From: Oceanobacillus neutriphilus
GTDB lineage: Bacteria; Bacillota; Bacilli; Bacillales; Amphibacillaceae
Length of the DNA: 64,000 bases
Assembly: GCF_014645515.1 (NCBI RefSeq)
Contig: NZ_BMLW01000012.1
Location: 15,529 to 79,528, forward strand
Reading direction: 5' to 3'
Under the pieces are notes generated by a model. The model ran no database searches. It worked only from the letters and a program-made list of their open reading frames with translations, and had not been told where the DNA came from. Shown here piece by piece: positions 19,211-28,931 of the stretch. Position 1 is the first letter of the stretch. Each line of letters begins with the position of its first letter. The translations under genes were made by a program, and so were the position numbers.

Positions 19211-19813
19211 CTACATCATTCCCTTCAAGTAAATAAAGCTGAAAATGAAGATCCACATAACGTCTAAGAAGTGCCAGTAAAGAGAGAATATAAATGATTT
19301 ATTCGCTGTCCGCGCATTTAAGCCATTGCGAAGGATTTGAATAATAATCATGATACCCCAGAACAGACCAAATGTTACGTGGGCTCCATGCGTTCCAAGT
19401 GTTGTTAAGAGTGTTGCAGTAAAACCGCTAGTCTGCAATGTTGCACCTATGTGGAAGTAATGAATAAATTCATATACTTCCACGCTGAGAAATCCAGCAC
19501 CTAAGAGAAGTGTCACTATCATAAAACCGATCATTGCTTTCACACGATTAATACGCATTGCATGGACCGCCAGTCCAATCGTAAAACTACTTGTCAAGAG
19601 AAGAAATGTCTCAATCAATACCGGTGGCAGTTCAAAAATCTCAGCCCCGGCAGGTCCACTGCCTACACCGCGGTCTACATAAACAAAATAGGATGTAAAC
19701 AGCGTCGCAAACAGCATGATTTCCGCACTTAGGAAAATCCAGAATCCCAGGATATTCATTCTATTGGTTTCGGTGCTATATTCAAGAGGCAGATTTTTAG
19801 AATCAAGTTTCAT
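19211..19813 (-). CDS. qoxC: Menaquinol oxidase subunit III
   Basis: A 200-residue heme-copper oxidase subunit III with five membrane helices. Recognisable blocks are NILGFWIFLSAEIMLFATLF near the N-terminus, LGTHGAHVTFGLFWG and the C-terminal YWHFLDVMWIFIFSFIYL. The start overlaps the qoxB stop in a TAATG arrangement, indicating translational coupling. It belongs to the aa3-type quinol oxidase encoded by the operon. Confidence 0.92.
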   Translation of the reverse strand: MKLDSKNLPLEYSTETNRMNILGFWIFLSAEIMLFATLFTSYFVYVDRGVGSGPAGAEIFELPPVLIETFLLLTSSFTIGLAVHAMRINRVKAMIGFMIVTLLLGAGFLSVEVYEFIHYFHIGATLQTSGFTATLLTTLGTHGAHVTFGLFWGIMIIIQILRNGLNARTANKSFIFSLYWHFLDVMWIFIFSFIYLKGMM

Positions 19814-21762
19814 TACTCAGCACCTCCAAATTTCTTTTCCGTTTCTTCAATTTCTTCTTTGTGAATATGATGCCCATCATCTTTTTCAAAGGAACGATAC
19901 AGCAGACAGCTGATAATTCCAACGAATGCGATGATTACTCCAACCCATACATGAAATACAAAGCAAAAAGCAAAGACGAAGAAGATACCGGCTAAAATAA
20001 TGGACCAGCCACTGTTGTTTGGCATGTGAATGTCCTTAATACCGCCTTTAAATAGGTCATGTCCATTCTTCTTATAATCCCAGAATGCTTCACTTGAATT
20101 AACATTTGGTGTAATAGCAAAGTTATATTCTGGAACTGGATTATGGGTTGCCCATTCAAGAGAACGTGCATTCCAAGGATCGTCACCGACATTTCTTGGT
20201 GCATATCGGAAGCTGTAATAAACGTTATAAACGATTAATGCGAATCCAACTGCTAAGAGTAACGCTCCAAAGAAGGACACCATACTTAAAGGTCCAAATC
20301 CAGATGCTTCTGAATAAGTGTACATTCTTCGTGCCTGACCGTTTAAACCGGTAATGTACATTGGGAAGAAGGATAGACAAAATCCAATAACAATATTCCA
20401 GAATGCCCATTTACCAATACGTTCATTCAGCAGGAAGCCAAACATTTTTGGCCAGTAATAAATGAGACCGGCAATCATCGCGAATACAACACCAGGGATG
20501 ATTACATTATGGAAGTGAGCTACTAAGAACATTGTGTTGTGATACTGATAATCGGCACTTGCGATTGCAAGCATAACACCAGTTACCCCACCAATCGTAA
20601 ACAGTGGAATAAATGCCACAGAATACATCATTGGTGTCGTAAATCGTATTTTTCCTTTCCACATCGTCAGGAGCCAGTTAAATATCTTAATTCCCGTCGG
20701 AACAGCAATCGCCATTGTTGTAATGGAGAAGATACTGTTTGCAACTGCTCCTTGTCCCATAGTAAAGAAATGGTGAACCCATACCATAAAGGATAGCAAG
20801 GAAATAATTACCATCGACGCGACCATCGATTTATAACCATATAAATTACGCTGTGAGAATGTAGCGATAATTTGTGAGTAAATACCGAACGCTGGAAGTA
20901 TCAGAATATATACTTCAGGGTGTCCCCAGATCCAGAACAGGTTCGCCCACATCATATCCATACCGCCATCTCCTGTTGTAAAGAAGTTGGTAAAGAATTG
21001 ACGGTCCAGTGTTCCCATTAATAAAGCAATTGTCAATACAGGGAACGCGAATACGATAATCAGGTTTGTAATTAATGCAGACCAGGTAAACATCGGCATT
21101 TTCATTAATGTCATACCAGGTGCACGCATTTTCATAATTGTAGCGATAAAGTTAATCCCCGTCATCAGTGTTCCGATACCGGAAATTTGCAGTGCCCAGT
21201 TGTAGTAGTTAACACCAACATGTTCACTAAAGTCTGTTCCTGCCAGTGGATAATAGTTTGTCCAGCCGGCATCCGGAGATCCTCCGATTACGAAGGAAAG
21301 GTTAAACAGCATTGCTCCGGCAAAGTATAACCAGAAGCTGAGTGCGTTCAAACGAGGGAAGGCAACATCTCTCGCACCGATTTGCAGTGGAACAACGAAG
21401 TTCATCATACCGATAATAAATGCCATTGCCATGAAGAAAATCATAACAACACCATGTGTAGTGAAAACCTCGTTATAGTGCTGAGCATCTAAGAAACTGT
21501 TATCTGGAACAGCTGTTTGCAGCCGCATCATAACAGCATCAGCGCCGCCTCGGAAAAGCATCAGCAAAGCTGAAATAATATACATAATTCCGATACGTTT
21601 GTGATCAACCGTTGTTAACCACTCACTCCAAAGATAACCCCATTTTTTAAAGTAGGTAACACCGAAAACAATCGCTATACTTACAAGTCCAATTGCAACG
21701 ATGGACGCATAAAGCATTGGATCATCATGGGGTGGAATCGTAAATCTATCAAAAAAATCCAT
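19813..21762 (-). CDS. qoxB: Menaquinol oxidase subunit I (heme a/a3, CuB catalytic subunit)
   Basis: A 649-residue subunit I with about 14 helices. The CuB ligand region WGHPEVYILILPAFG is near residue 277 with its partner histidine pair in VHHFFTMG near 330. The heme ligands sit in HFHNVIIPG near 416 and in helix II (FTTHGVVMIFFMAM). The N-terminal FTIPPHDDPMLYAS and the extended ends are QoxB-type rather than CtaD-type. It reduces oxygen to water and pumps protons. AAAGGAG precedes the ATG. Confidence 0.95.
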   Translation of the reverse strand: MDFFDRFTIPPHDDPMLYASIVAIGLVSIAIVFGVTYFKKWGYLWSEWLTTVDHKRIGIMYIISALLMLFRGGADAVMMRLQTAVPDNSFLDAQHYNEVFTTHGVVMIFFMAMAFIIGMMNFVVPLQIGARDVAFPRLNALSFWLYFAGAMLFNLSFVIGGSPDAGWTNYYPLAGTDFSEHVGVNYYNWALQISGIGTLMTGINFIATIMKMRAPGMTLMKMPMFTWSALITNLIIVFAFPVLTIALLMGTLDRQFFTNFFTTGDGGMDMMWANLFWIWGHPEVYILILPAFGIYSQIIATFSQRNLYGYKSMVASMVIISLLSFMVWVHHFFTMGQGAVANSIFSITTMAIAVPTGIKIFNWLLTMWKGKIRFTTPMMYSVAFIPLFTIGGVTGVMLAIASADYQYHNTMFLVAHFHNVIIPGVVFAMIAGLIYYWPKMFGFLLNERIGKWAFWNIVIGFCLSFFPMYITGLNGQARRMYTYSEASGFGPLSMVSFFGALLLAVGFALIVYNVYYSFRYAPRNVGDDPWNARSLEWATHNPVPEYNFAITPNVNSSEAFWDYKKNGHDLFKGGIKDIHMPNNSGWSIILAGIFFVFAFCFVFHVWVGVIIAFVGIISCLLYRSFEKDDGHHIHKEEIEETEKKFGGAE

Positions 21763-21838
21763 TGTGATAAAACTCCTTTCTAGAGCTTAGAAATATTCAG
21801 GCACACTCGGGAAGTGTACTGCTTCGTCAAATAAATGA

Positions 21839-22729
21839 CTAGTGATGGTGATGACCGCCGTTCTCTTCTGAATCTGAGGAACCTCCGTGATCATGAGGAC
21901 TGTTTTCTCCTTCAGGCGCAGGTTTGAATTCCAAATGCGTACCTGTGAAAGTCATTTGTCCTAAATGTCCAGGCTCTAATAATTCTTCAAATTTTTCTTC
22001 TGTAAGCGGATCGGCAGTATTATGAATATCTTCGACCCAAGAATCAAATTCACTTGGAGGAAGTGCAGTTACTGTAAATTCATTCTCTGCAAAACCTTCT
22101 CCATTAAAGTTAGAGTTTCTTCCCATATATTCTCCAGGTTCCTCTGCGACAACATTCATGTAGTTTGTCATATCAGCCATTGCATATTTCTGCCCTGCAA
22201 GCTGCGGAATCCAGAAGCTTGAAATCGTGCCGTGAGAATATAAGCGGAATTCCACATTTTGATTTGTTGGAATGAAAACATAATTTACTGTTTCAATATC
22301 CTGCTCCGGATAACTGAAATGCCATTTCCAGTTAGAAGATGATGCGTAGATAACAACCGGCTCATCTTCAGAATATCCTTCTGGAGGACTTTCCACTTGA
22401 TGTGTTGAAATAGTGGAGACAACAGATAAAAAAGCAACAATTAGAATTGGAATTGTGACGATAATCCCTTCCACATATTTATTGCCTTCAATATGCGGAG
22501 GTTCATAATCAGGATCTTGTTTTGATGCTCTATATTTAAATAAAATAACTGCTAGCATTACTAGGACAGCAACTACAATGAAAGACATTGTAAAGATGGA
22601 TAACCAAATCACATTTGCAGTTGTCTCTGCCTGGGGACCCTTTGGATTAAGTACGAGTAATGGTTCACAGCCTGCCAGTAATCCGGCAATACCTGTTAAA
22701 AATGCTAAATAGGCCCACTTTAACTTCAT
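21839..22729 (-). CDS. qoxA: Menaquinol oxidase subunit II (lipoprotein)
   Basis: A 296-residue subunit II starting at ATG 22727-22729 (MKLKWAYLAFLTGIAG), preceded by AAGGGG. A lipobox LLAGC gives acylation at about Cys 21. The following VLNPKGPQAE motif is typical of QoxA. Two membrane segments follow, then a cupredoxin domain in which the binuclear CuA ligands of cytochrome c oxidases are not conserved, as expected for a quinol oxidase. The C-terminus is His-rich and ends in HHHH, which is unusual. An upstream open frame of 49 codons exists but runs into a repeat and is not used. First gene of qoxABCD. Confidence 0.93.
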   Translation of the reverse strand: MKLKWAYLAFLTGIAGLLAGCEPLLVLNPKGPQAETTANVIWLSIFTMSFIVVAVLVMLAVILFKYRASKQDPDYEPPHIEGNKYVEGIIVTIPILIVAFLSVVSTISTHQVESPPEGYSEDEPVVIYASSSNWKWHFSYPEQDIETVNYVFIPTNQNVEFRLYSHGTISSFWIPQLAGQKYAMADMTNYMNVVAEEPGEYMGRNSNFNGEGFAENEFTVTALPPSEFDSWVEDIHNTADPLTEEKFEELLEPGHLGQMTFTGTHLEFKPAPEGENSPHDHGGSSDSEENGGHHHH

Positions 22730-22774
22730 GTTAATACCCCTTCCCTTGATTGTGTATAAGATTGTCTGTTTTTT

Positions 22775-22925
22775 ATCGCAGTGTAACTGGCTGTAAGAGT
22801 CCCACTTCAAGAATTGAGAAAAATTAAATACTTTATATGGGAGTTCAAACAGCCAGTAACGGCCCGATTGGTTCAACTATCATTCAGCAAGAATTTCATC
22901 CCTGCTGAATGAAGTTTCACTTTAT
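22775..22925. repeat. Structured palindromic repeat upstream of qoxA (copy 1)
   Basis: It begins CGCAGTGTAACTGGCTGT, whose AACTGGCTGT arm pairs with ACAGCCAGT at about 22848-22858, followed by AACGGCCCGATT, a second hairpin CATTCAGCA/TGCTGAATG, and the end AGTTTCACTTTA. The outer AGTGTAACT and AGTTTCACT can also pair. A second copy lies at 63556-63775. The left end is under 50 bp from the qoxA start, so the element may be part of the qox leader. The remaining part of this 606-bp gap carries a Rex-like site and AT-rich DNA. Confidence 0.75.
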
Positions 22926-23044
22926 TAAAAGGTTGTTCAAAGGAAACCGAAAAAATGTTCTATCGATTATTGAACACACAATTAATTTAGTATAACTCTA
23001 TAGCAGACATAATATTAATACTGATGTAAAGAAATTACAAGACA

Positions 23045-23062
23045 TTGAGAAACACTTCACAA
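23045..23062. promoter_or_regulatory. Candidate Rex operator between qoxABCD and ykuI
   Basis: TTGAGAAACACTTCACAA matches the Gram-positive Rex consensus (TTGTGAA, four W bases, TTCACAA) in 13 of 14 fixed positions. Rex is the NADH-sensing repressor of respiratory and fermentative genes. The site lies about 315 bp upstream of qoxA and 275 bp upstream of ykuI, so which gene it serves is open. Confidence 0.45.
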
Positions 23063-23335
23063 AATGTTCATGAAAACTTCTACATATTTTTGAAAAATGT
23101 CGAAAAATGTCGGGAAAAACTTGACAATAATAAAAAATGGTAGTAAAGACTTTCCAACGGTCTGTTGGAAATTTTGGACAATTAAAACATAATTCACGAT
23201 AATAAAAACTTTGGATGAAGGCTTCACTTTATTATTTTGTTATTATTAAAGAAACATGAAAAAATATCCGTATAAAAAAATGCGCAAAAAGGTTTAAAAT
23301 GGAATATGATATAATGACATGAAAGGGGAGTCAGT

Positions 23336-24550
23336 ATGGATCCACTAGATATTTTAATAGATTTAGAACAATTACTTCCTTATTATAAGCCAATTATTCG
23401 TGCAGACAAACAGTTAATCAGCGGTTATGAAGTAATTGCTTATTTTTTAGATGAAAATGACAGAAAGCAGCGTTTGGATTGGCTCTTCGACGATACTTCT
23501 ATCCCGGATGAATTTCGTCTGGAAGTACATCAATACATTCATCAAAAAGCGATTGAAAAGAAATTACAGGAAAATTATTCGGGATACCTTTCCTTTTATT
23601 ATGATGTGGAATTACTCGTTCGTGATAACGGAGAAACCTTCATTGATTTATTACATGATTATCAGGATAAAGGATTAGATCTGAATAAAATTATTCTGGA
23701 AATTAAAGATATCTCTCTGACCGATAATATGGACCAGCTAAATCATATCATTAAATATTTAAAAACTTTAGGTGTTAAAATCAGTATTGAATTAGCTTAC
23801 CCGAGCGGCAGTTTAAATCAATTAGCTATCTTACATCCTTCTTTTATAAAAGTAGACACATCTTTTTTAAAGGATGATTTGCTGCCGCATTTATATAAGG
23901 ATGTTTATTTCGGTGTATCGATGCTATCCAGAAAAATAGGTGCATCTTTATTATTTAAAGGGATACGTTCTTATAATCAATTGAACTTTGCATGGAAAAG
24001 CGGGGGAGAATATTATCAAGGTAGTTATCTGACTAACCCGCAGCAGAATTTTATTGAGGAAGATTGCTGTAAAAGTAAATTAACCGAGTATTTTAGAGAA
24101 TTCGTGACTTATGAGCAGCAGAAGGCAAAAGCACAATTTGAATTATTAGACTTAGTTCATGGAACCATTAACGGGCTTCTAACGCAGGTGAAACCAGGAA
24201 ACGATGATGCCTGGTTATTAAAGCTTGCTAAAGGCTGTGAAGATTTTGTATTTCGTATATATATCTGTAATAGTGTTGGATTACAAGTATCCGCAAACGT
24301 AGAAAAGGATAATCAGGGGAATTGGACATTATTACAAGAGGGAATACATAAAAATTGGAGCTGGCGTCCGTATTTTTTCGAAAATATTATGCGGATGAAT
24401 ATAGAGAAAAAAGGAATATTATCTGATTTATATACAGATATTGAACGTTCAGAGCTTATTAGAACTTATGCTTATCCGTTATCACAGGAACGATATATAT
24501 TTTTTGATATTCCATATAGCTACTTAATCGAAAAAGAAGGTTTATTATAA
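23336..24550 (+). CDS. ykuI: YkuI-like protein: degenerate EAL domain plus YkuI C-terminal sensor domain
   Basis: A 404-residue protein, collinear with B. subtilis YkuI over its full length (start DPLDILIDLEQLLPYY; end YLFIDLPYSYL-like). The EAL domain covers residues about 15-250 and the PAS-like YkuI_C domain the rest, with KNWSWRPYFFENIMRMN conserved. The EAL signature reads EVI. The metal-ligand block that is normally DDxG reads ELAYPSG, and the N-containing strand reads SFYYDVE. It is therefore probably unable to hydrolyse c-di-GMP and may bind it as a receptor. AAAGGGGAG precedes the ATG; a TATAAT at about 23313 is a likely -10. Confidence 0.88.
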   Translation: MDPLDILIDLEQLLPYYKPIIRADKQLISGYEVIAYFLDENDRKQRLDWLFDDTSIPDEFRLEVHQYIHQKAIEKKLQENYSGYLSFYYDVELLVRDNGETFIDLLHDYQDKGLDLNKIILEIKDISLTDNMDQLNHIIKYLKTLGVKISIELAYPSGSLNQLAILHPSFIKVDTSFLKDDLLPHLYKDVYFGVSMLSRKIGASLLFKGIRSYNQLNFAWKSGGEYYQGSYLTNPQQNFIEEDCCKSKLTEYFREFVTYEQQKAKAQFELLDLVHGTINGLLTQVKPGNDDAWLLKLAKGCEDFVFRIYICNSVGLQVSANVEKDNQGNWTLLQEGIHKNWSWRPYFFENIMRMNIEKKGILSDLYTDIERSELIRTYAYPLSQERYIFFDIPYSYLIEKEGLL

Positions 24551-24660
24551 AAACAGCGTATTGCTGTCAGAGGCAACCAGTCTTTGTCAGACAGTTAAGT
24601 AAAGCAGTATAAAGCGGAAATAGTGTGAAAGGAAGTTTTTGTTTATTGGGAGGGGTCAAA

Positions 24661-25827
24661 ATGAAATTAATTCATACAGCAGATTGGCATTTAGGTAAAC
24701 TGGTTCAAGGAGTGTATATGACGGAAGACCAGGAGTTTATTCTGGATCAATTTGTTGAAATGGTTGAAAAAGAGCGTCCAGATGCGGTTATTATTGCCGG
24801 AGATTTATACGATCGCGCTGTGCCTCCTGTAGAAGCAGTTGATTTATTAGATAGAACATTGGACCGGATTATTAATCAATTAGGTATTCCTGTCTTAGCG
24901 ATTGCGGGCAATCATGACAGTCCAGGCAGGCTTCATTTTGGCAGTCGCCTGATGAAGGAAAATGGCTACCATATTATCGGACAGCTGTCGGAAAATCTAA
25001 AACCGGTTATTCTTTCAGATGAATTTGGGGAAGTTCATTTTCATCTCATTCCGTATGCCGATCCAAGTGTGGTGAAAGCCTTGTTTCAAGAAGAGGATAT
25101 ACGCAATCATCAGGATGCGAATGCTTTTTTAGTTAACCGGATAAAAGAAGATATGGATAAAGCAGCGCGCCATGTTTTTGTTGGACATGCTTTTGTAACT
25201 CCTTTTGGAGAGACAGAGGAAAATACAAGTGATTCAGAACGGCCGTTGTCCATCGGCGGAGCAGAGCATGTGGATGCACATCTGTTTAAAGATTTTCATT
25301 ATACAGCTCTGGGGCATCTTCACCAGGCTCATCATGTATTGGAAGAAAAAATCCGCTACTCCGGCTCGATACTGAAATATTCCTTATCAGAGGAGCATCA
25401 TCAAAAAGGATATTTAGTCGTGGAGCTGGATGAAAAAGGAGATATTCAGGTGGAGAAGAAACTCCTTATTCCTAAACGGGAAATTCGTTCGTTAAAAATG
25501 AAAATGGAGGATATTTATAAACAGCCCCGAAGTGAAGATTATGTATTTGTGCAACTACTGGATGAGCTGCCAATATTATCCCCAATGGAAAAGGTACGTT
25601 CTATCTTTCCAAATGCCATGCATGTCGAAAGAATCAGAACAACAATAGCTGCAAATAACCAAACAGACAATCAGGCTCCTAAGACGAGTTTAAGTGAAAT
25701 GGAATTATTTGATTCATTTTACCGGGAAGTAACGGAGAAGGAAGCAACAGAAGAAATTAATCAAATAATGAATGAATTATTTCAAGAAATTCAGGATGCA
25801 GCCAGTGAACGGAAAGTATCCAGATAA
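24661..25827 (+). CDS. sbcD: SbcD exonuclease subunit (Mre11-like)
   Basis: A 388-residue metallophosphoesterase. Motifs are HTADWHLGK at the N-terminus, GDLYDR near residue 48, GNHDSP near 84, and the late GHLHQAHH. With SbcC it cuts hairpin and blocked DNA ends. I start at ATG 24661, which follows GGGAGGGG; twelve extra in-frame codons upstream (24625) lack a ribosome site. It is followed by sbcC after 17 bp. Hairpin cleavage by SbcCD is relevant in a genome so rich in long palindromes. Confidence 0.94.
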   Translation: MKLIHTADWHLGKLVQGVYMTEDQEFILDQFVEMVEKERPDAVIIAGDLYDRAVPPVEAVDLLDRTLDRIINQLGIPVLAIAGNHDSPGRLHFGSRLMKENGYHIIGQLSENLKPVILSDEFGEVHFHLIPYADPSVVKALFQEEDIRNHQDANAFLVNRIKEDMDKAARHVFVGHAFVTPFGETEENTSDSERPLSIGGAEHVDAHLFKDFHYTALGHLHQAHHVLEEKIRYSGSILKYSLSEEHHQKGYLVVELDEKGDIQVEKKLLIPKREIRSLKMKMEDIYKQPRSEDYVFVQLLDELPILSPMEKVRSIFPNAMHVERIRTTIAANNQTDNQAPKTSLSEMELFDSFYREVTEKEATEEINQIMNELFQEIQDAASERKVSR

Positions 25828-25844
25828 AAGCAGGTGAAAAGAGA

Positions 25845-28800
25845 ATGCGGCCATTACAACTAACATTAAATGCTTTTGGACCTTATAAAGAAAAAGAAAT
25901 CATTGATTTTGAAGAGCTCCGGGGAAATACCCTTTTTGTGATTTCAGGAAAAACAGGGGCAGGGAAGACTACGTTATTTGACGGAATAGCTTTTGCATTA
26001 TATGGGAAAGCCAGCGGATCCGACCGCGAAGATCAACGCATGCTGCGCAGTGACTTTGCAGATGAAGACATACATACATCGGCTGAGCTTGTTTTTCAAA
26101 TACAGGATAAAACATACCGTATTTTTCGTCAGCTCGGTCATGTGAAGAATGGCAATAAGAGCAAAACAGGTGATAAATGTGAATTTTACGAAGTGCGTGA
26201 AGAGGGAGAATCACCTTGTGTGGACAGACAGATGGTAAGTGAAATTGATCAAAGAATAGAAGAGATTATCGGCTTGACACCAGATCAATTTAAACAAATT
26301 GTTATGCTGCCACAAGGGGAATTTCGCAAACTGCTTACTTCCGGTACAGAAAACAAAGAAGAAATCTTAAGGCGATTGTTCAAAACAGAGCATTATAAAT
26401 ATATGAATGAACTGCTTAAAGAGAAGAAAGCAAAATTAGAGCAGGAAAATCAGCGTATTTTAAATCGGATGGAGCAGCTGCGTGCCCAAATTTTCTCTTT
26501 GGAGCTCGCGGATGATTCTGATATACATGAATTGGCGGGCAGGGAGCATGTTAATGCAGGTCAAATTATTGAAGCTTTAGAGTCAGAGCTGGCAAAGAAT
26601 AAAGAAGTGATTGAAAAAGCAGATTCCTATTATAAAGAAGCGGTAAAACAGCAGGATTTTGCACAAAATCAATTATACCAAGTGAAACAGATTAATGAAT
26701 ACTTTTCAGAATTAGAAATATATCAGAAGAATCTCACAGCATGGAAAGATCAAGCGCAAGAAATGGCGGCCTTAAAAGAAGGATTATATGCTGCTGAACA
26801 GGCGAAATTAATTATACCTTATGAACAACAGCGAAATGAAGCAAGGAAGGAATTTCAGGAAGGTAATCAGGCGTTGCAAATGCTGGAAGCAAAACGAAAT
26901 GAAATGGAAAAGCAAAAGCAGCAGGCAGAAGATACCTATAAAAAGGAGCAGGAAAATGCCGGCGAGCGTGAAAAAGTCTCGATAGAAGTAAACCGTTTAG
27001 AAGGGTTTTTGCCCGTTGTAAAAGAGTTAGAAGCAAAGAAAAAGGAGATTCAGAATCTGGCGGGGCGTTTAAAGAGGGACGAGGAGCAGCTGGAAAAATT
27101 AACAGGGTTCCGTAAAGCCCAGAGTCAACAAATTGACCGCTTAGAAAAAGAAGAACAGCTATTAGATAAAGATAAAGACAAGCTGGAGGAAGTAAAGGAA
27201 GAATTAAGAATACTGCGTGAGCAGGCAATGCTGATGAAAAAATATAAAGAAAAAGTAGTACAGATCCAAACAGGGAAGGCTGCCCTGAAGGATAAAGAAG
27301 CTGTTTATCTGAAGGAGAAAGAAAGTTATAACCGGTTGGAACATGCCTGGTTTGCTAACCAGGCACATGTATTGGCTGTTCATTTACATGGTGGAGAGCC
27401 CTGCCCGGTCTGCGGCAGTTTAGATCACCCCTCGCCGGCAGCAACGAAGGAAGCAGAAGTCAGTAAAGAAGAACTGGAACGGGCGAAAAAGCTAATGGAT
27501 GAAAAAGAATCTATTTGGCGGGAGCAGACAGCAAATATAAGGGCTTATCAATCTGAAGGAAGAGAATTAGAACAGGAGCTCACGCAGCATGAATTGGAAT
27601 TTTCTGATCCCGAACAAAGGTATCAGGAAATCGTTGAAAAAGGAAAACAAAAAAAAGCGGAAGAGAGCCATCTGGAGCAATCTAAAGTCCGTTTATCCGA
27701 ATGTAAAAAAGAATTAGTAAGTATGCGGCAGGAACAGAAACAGAGCGAAACAGCTGTTAATAAACAGCAGAATCAGGTCAGTCAGCTTCAATCCGAATAT
27801 CAAAGTAAGCAGGCTGTTTATCAGCAGCAGTACATGCAGATTCCGGAAAATTTACGTGTTCTTACTGATTTAGAAGCAGAGATAAGCGGTTTAAGAACAA
27901 AAAAACAACAACTGGAGCAGCGCTGGATAGATGTACAGGATAATTACAGAAAAGTACATGAGGCGTTTACAAAATGGACTGCTGATGTGCATCATTTGAG
28001 AGAAAATCAGGCAAAATGGAAACAGAAAATGGATGGCTTGGAGAAAACTTTTCAAGAAAAATTAGAGCAGTCCGGTTTTACAAAGCAGGCATATCAAGAA
28101 GCGAAATGGGACGAAGCAGCTTATCAGTCTGTCAGACAAAGACTTACCGATTATGAAAAACAGGGCTATCAGTTAGAAAAACAAATTTCTGAGCTTGAGA
28201 AAAAATTAGAAGGAAAATCAAAACAAGATCTGTCTGAAATAGAAGCTGTCTTAGATAAATGGAAACAAGAAACAAAGTCCAGTCTTGAACAGCTGCAGCA
28301 GCTGCAGCAGGAAAAGAAAGATATGACATTTTATATGACGCAGTTACAGGAATTCAATTTTCAATCTGCTGATGTGGAGAAGCAGCGGATGGTAATAACA
28401 GATTTATATGATACTTTGCGGGGACAAAATCCCAAAAAGGTTTCTTTTGAGCGGTATCTGCAGATGGAGTATTTAGAACAAATTATCGAGGCAGCAAATC
28501 TGCGCCTGAATGATCTTTCCAATGGGCAATTCTATCTGACGAGAAGTGACCGGCAGGAATCGCGTGGAAAACAGAGCGGACTGGGATTAGATGTCTATGA
28601 TCAATATACAGGACAGACCAGAGATGTGAAAACCTTATCCGGAGGAGAAAAATTCCATGCTTCTCTTTGCCTCGCGCTTGGAATGAGTGATGTCATTCAA
28701 AGCTTCCAGGGCAATATCGTTATTCAGACAATGTTTATTGATGAAGGCTTTGGATCATTGGATGAAGAATCCTTGCGTAAAGCGATTGATGCACTTATTC

Positions 28801-28931
28801 AGCTGCAGCAGTCCGGAAGAATGATAGGCGTCATTTCGCATGTGCAGGAGCTGAAGGATGTATTTCCGGCAGCGATAGAAGTTCATAAAACAAAAGAAGG
28901 CTACAGTAAAACAGAAATAATCGTTAAATAA
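25845..28931 (+). CDS. sbcC: SbcC exonuclease ATPase subunit (Rad50-like)
   Basis: A 1028-residue SMC-type protein. Walker A SGKTGAGKTTL is at residues about 34-44, a long coiled coil follows, the zinc hook CPVCG is near residue 519, and the ABC signature LSGGEKF and Walker B MFIDEGFGSLDEE lie near residues 935-980. Length and layout are normal. It forms the SbcCD nuclease with the preceding gene. The ribosome site AGGTGAAAAG is adequate. Confidence 0.95.
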   Translation: MRPLQLTLNAFGPYKEKEIIDFEELRGNTLFVISGKTGAGKTTLFDGIAFALYGKASGSDREDQRMLRSDFADEDIHTSAELVFQIQDKTYRIFRQLGHVKNGNKSKTGDKCEFYEVREEGESPCVDRQMVSEIDQRIEEIIGLTPDQFKQIVMLPQGEFRKLLTSGTENKEEILRRLFKTEHYKYMNELLKEKKAKLEQENQRILNRMEQLRAQIFSLELADDSDIHELAGREHVNAGQIIEALESELAKNKEVIEKADSYYKEAVKQQDFAQNQLYQVKQINEYFSELEIYQKNLTAWKDQAQEMAALKEGLYAAEQAKLIIPYEQQRNEARKEFQEGNQALQMLEAKRNEMEKQKQQAEDTYKKEQENAGEREKVSIEVNRLEGFLPVVKELEAKKKEIQNLAGRLKRDEEQLEKLTGFRKAQSQQIDRLEKEEQLLDKDKDKLEEVKEELRILREQAMLMKKYKEKVVQIQTGKAALKDKEAVYLKEKESYNRLEHAWFANQAHVLAVHLHGGEPCPVCGSLDHPSPAATKEAEVSKEELERAKKLMDEKESIWREQTANIRAYQSEGRELEQELTQHELEFSDPEQRYQEIVEKGKQKKAEESHLEQSKVRLSECKKELVSMRQEQKQSETAVNKQQNQVSQLQSEYQSKQAVYQQQYMQIPENLRVLTDLEAEISGLRTKKQQLEQRWIDVQDNYRKVHEAFTKWTADVHHLRENQAKWKQKMDGLEKTFQEKLEQSGFTKQAYQEAKWDEAAYQSVRQRLTDYEKQGYQLEKQISELEKKLEGKSKQDLSEIEAVLDKWKQETKSSLEQLQQLQQEKKDMTFYMTQLQEFNFQSADVEKQRMVITDLYDTLRGQNPKKVSFERYLQMEYLEQIIEAANLRLNDLSNGQFYLTRSDRQESRGKQSGLGLDVYDQYTGQTRDVKTLSGGEKFHASLCLALGMSDVIQSFQGNIVIQTMFIDEGFGSLDEESLRKAIDALIQLQQSGRMIGVISHVQELKDVFPAAIEVHKTKEGYSKTEIIVK

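Noticed and set aside
22730-22876. Upstream extension of qoxA by 49 codons
   Set aside because: The extension is encoded by the structured repeat, while the internal ATG has a ribosome site and gives a proper lipoprotein signal.
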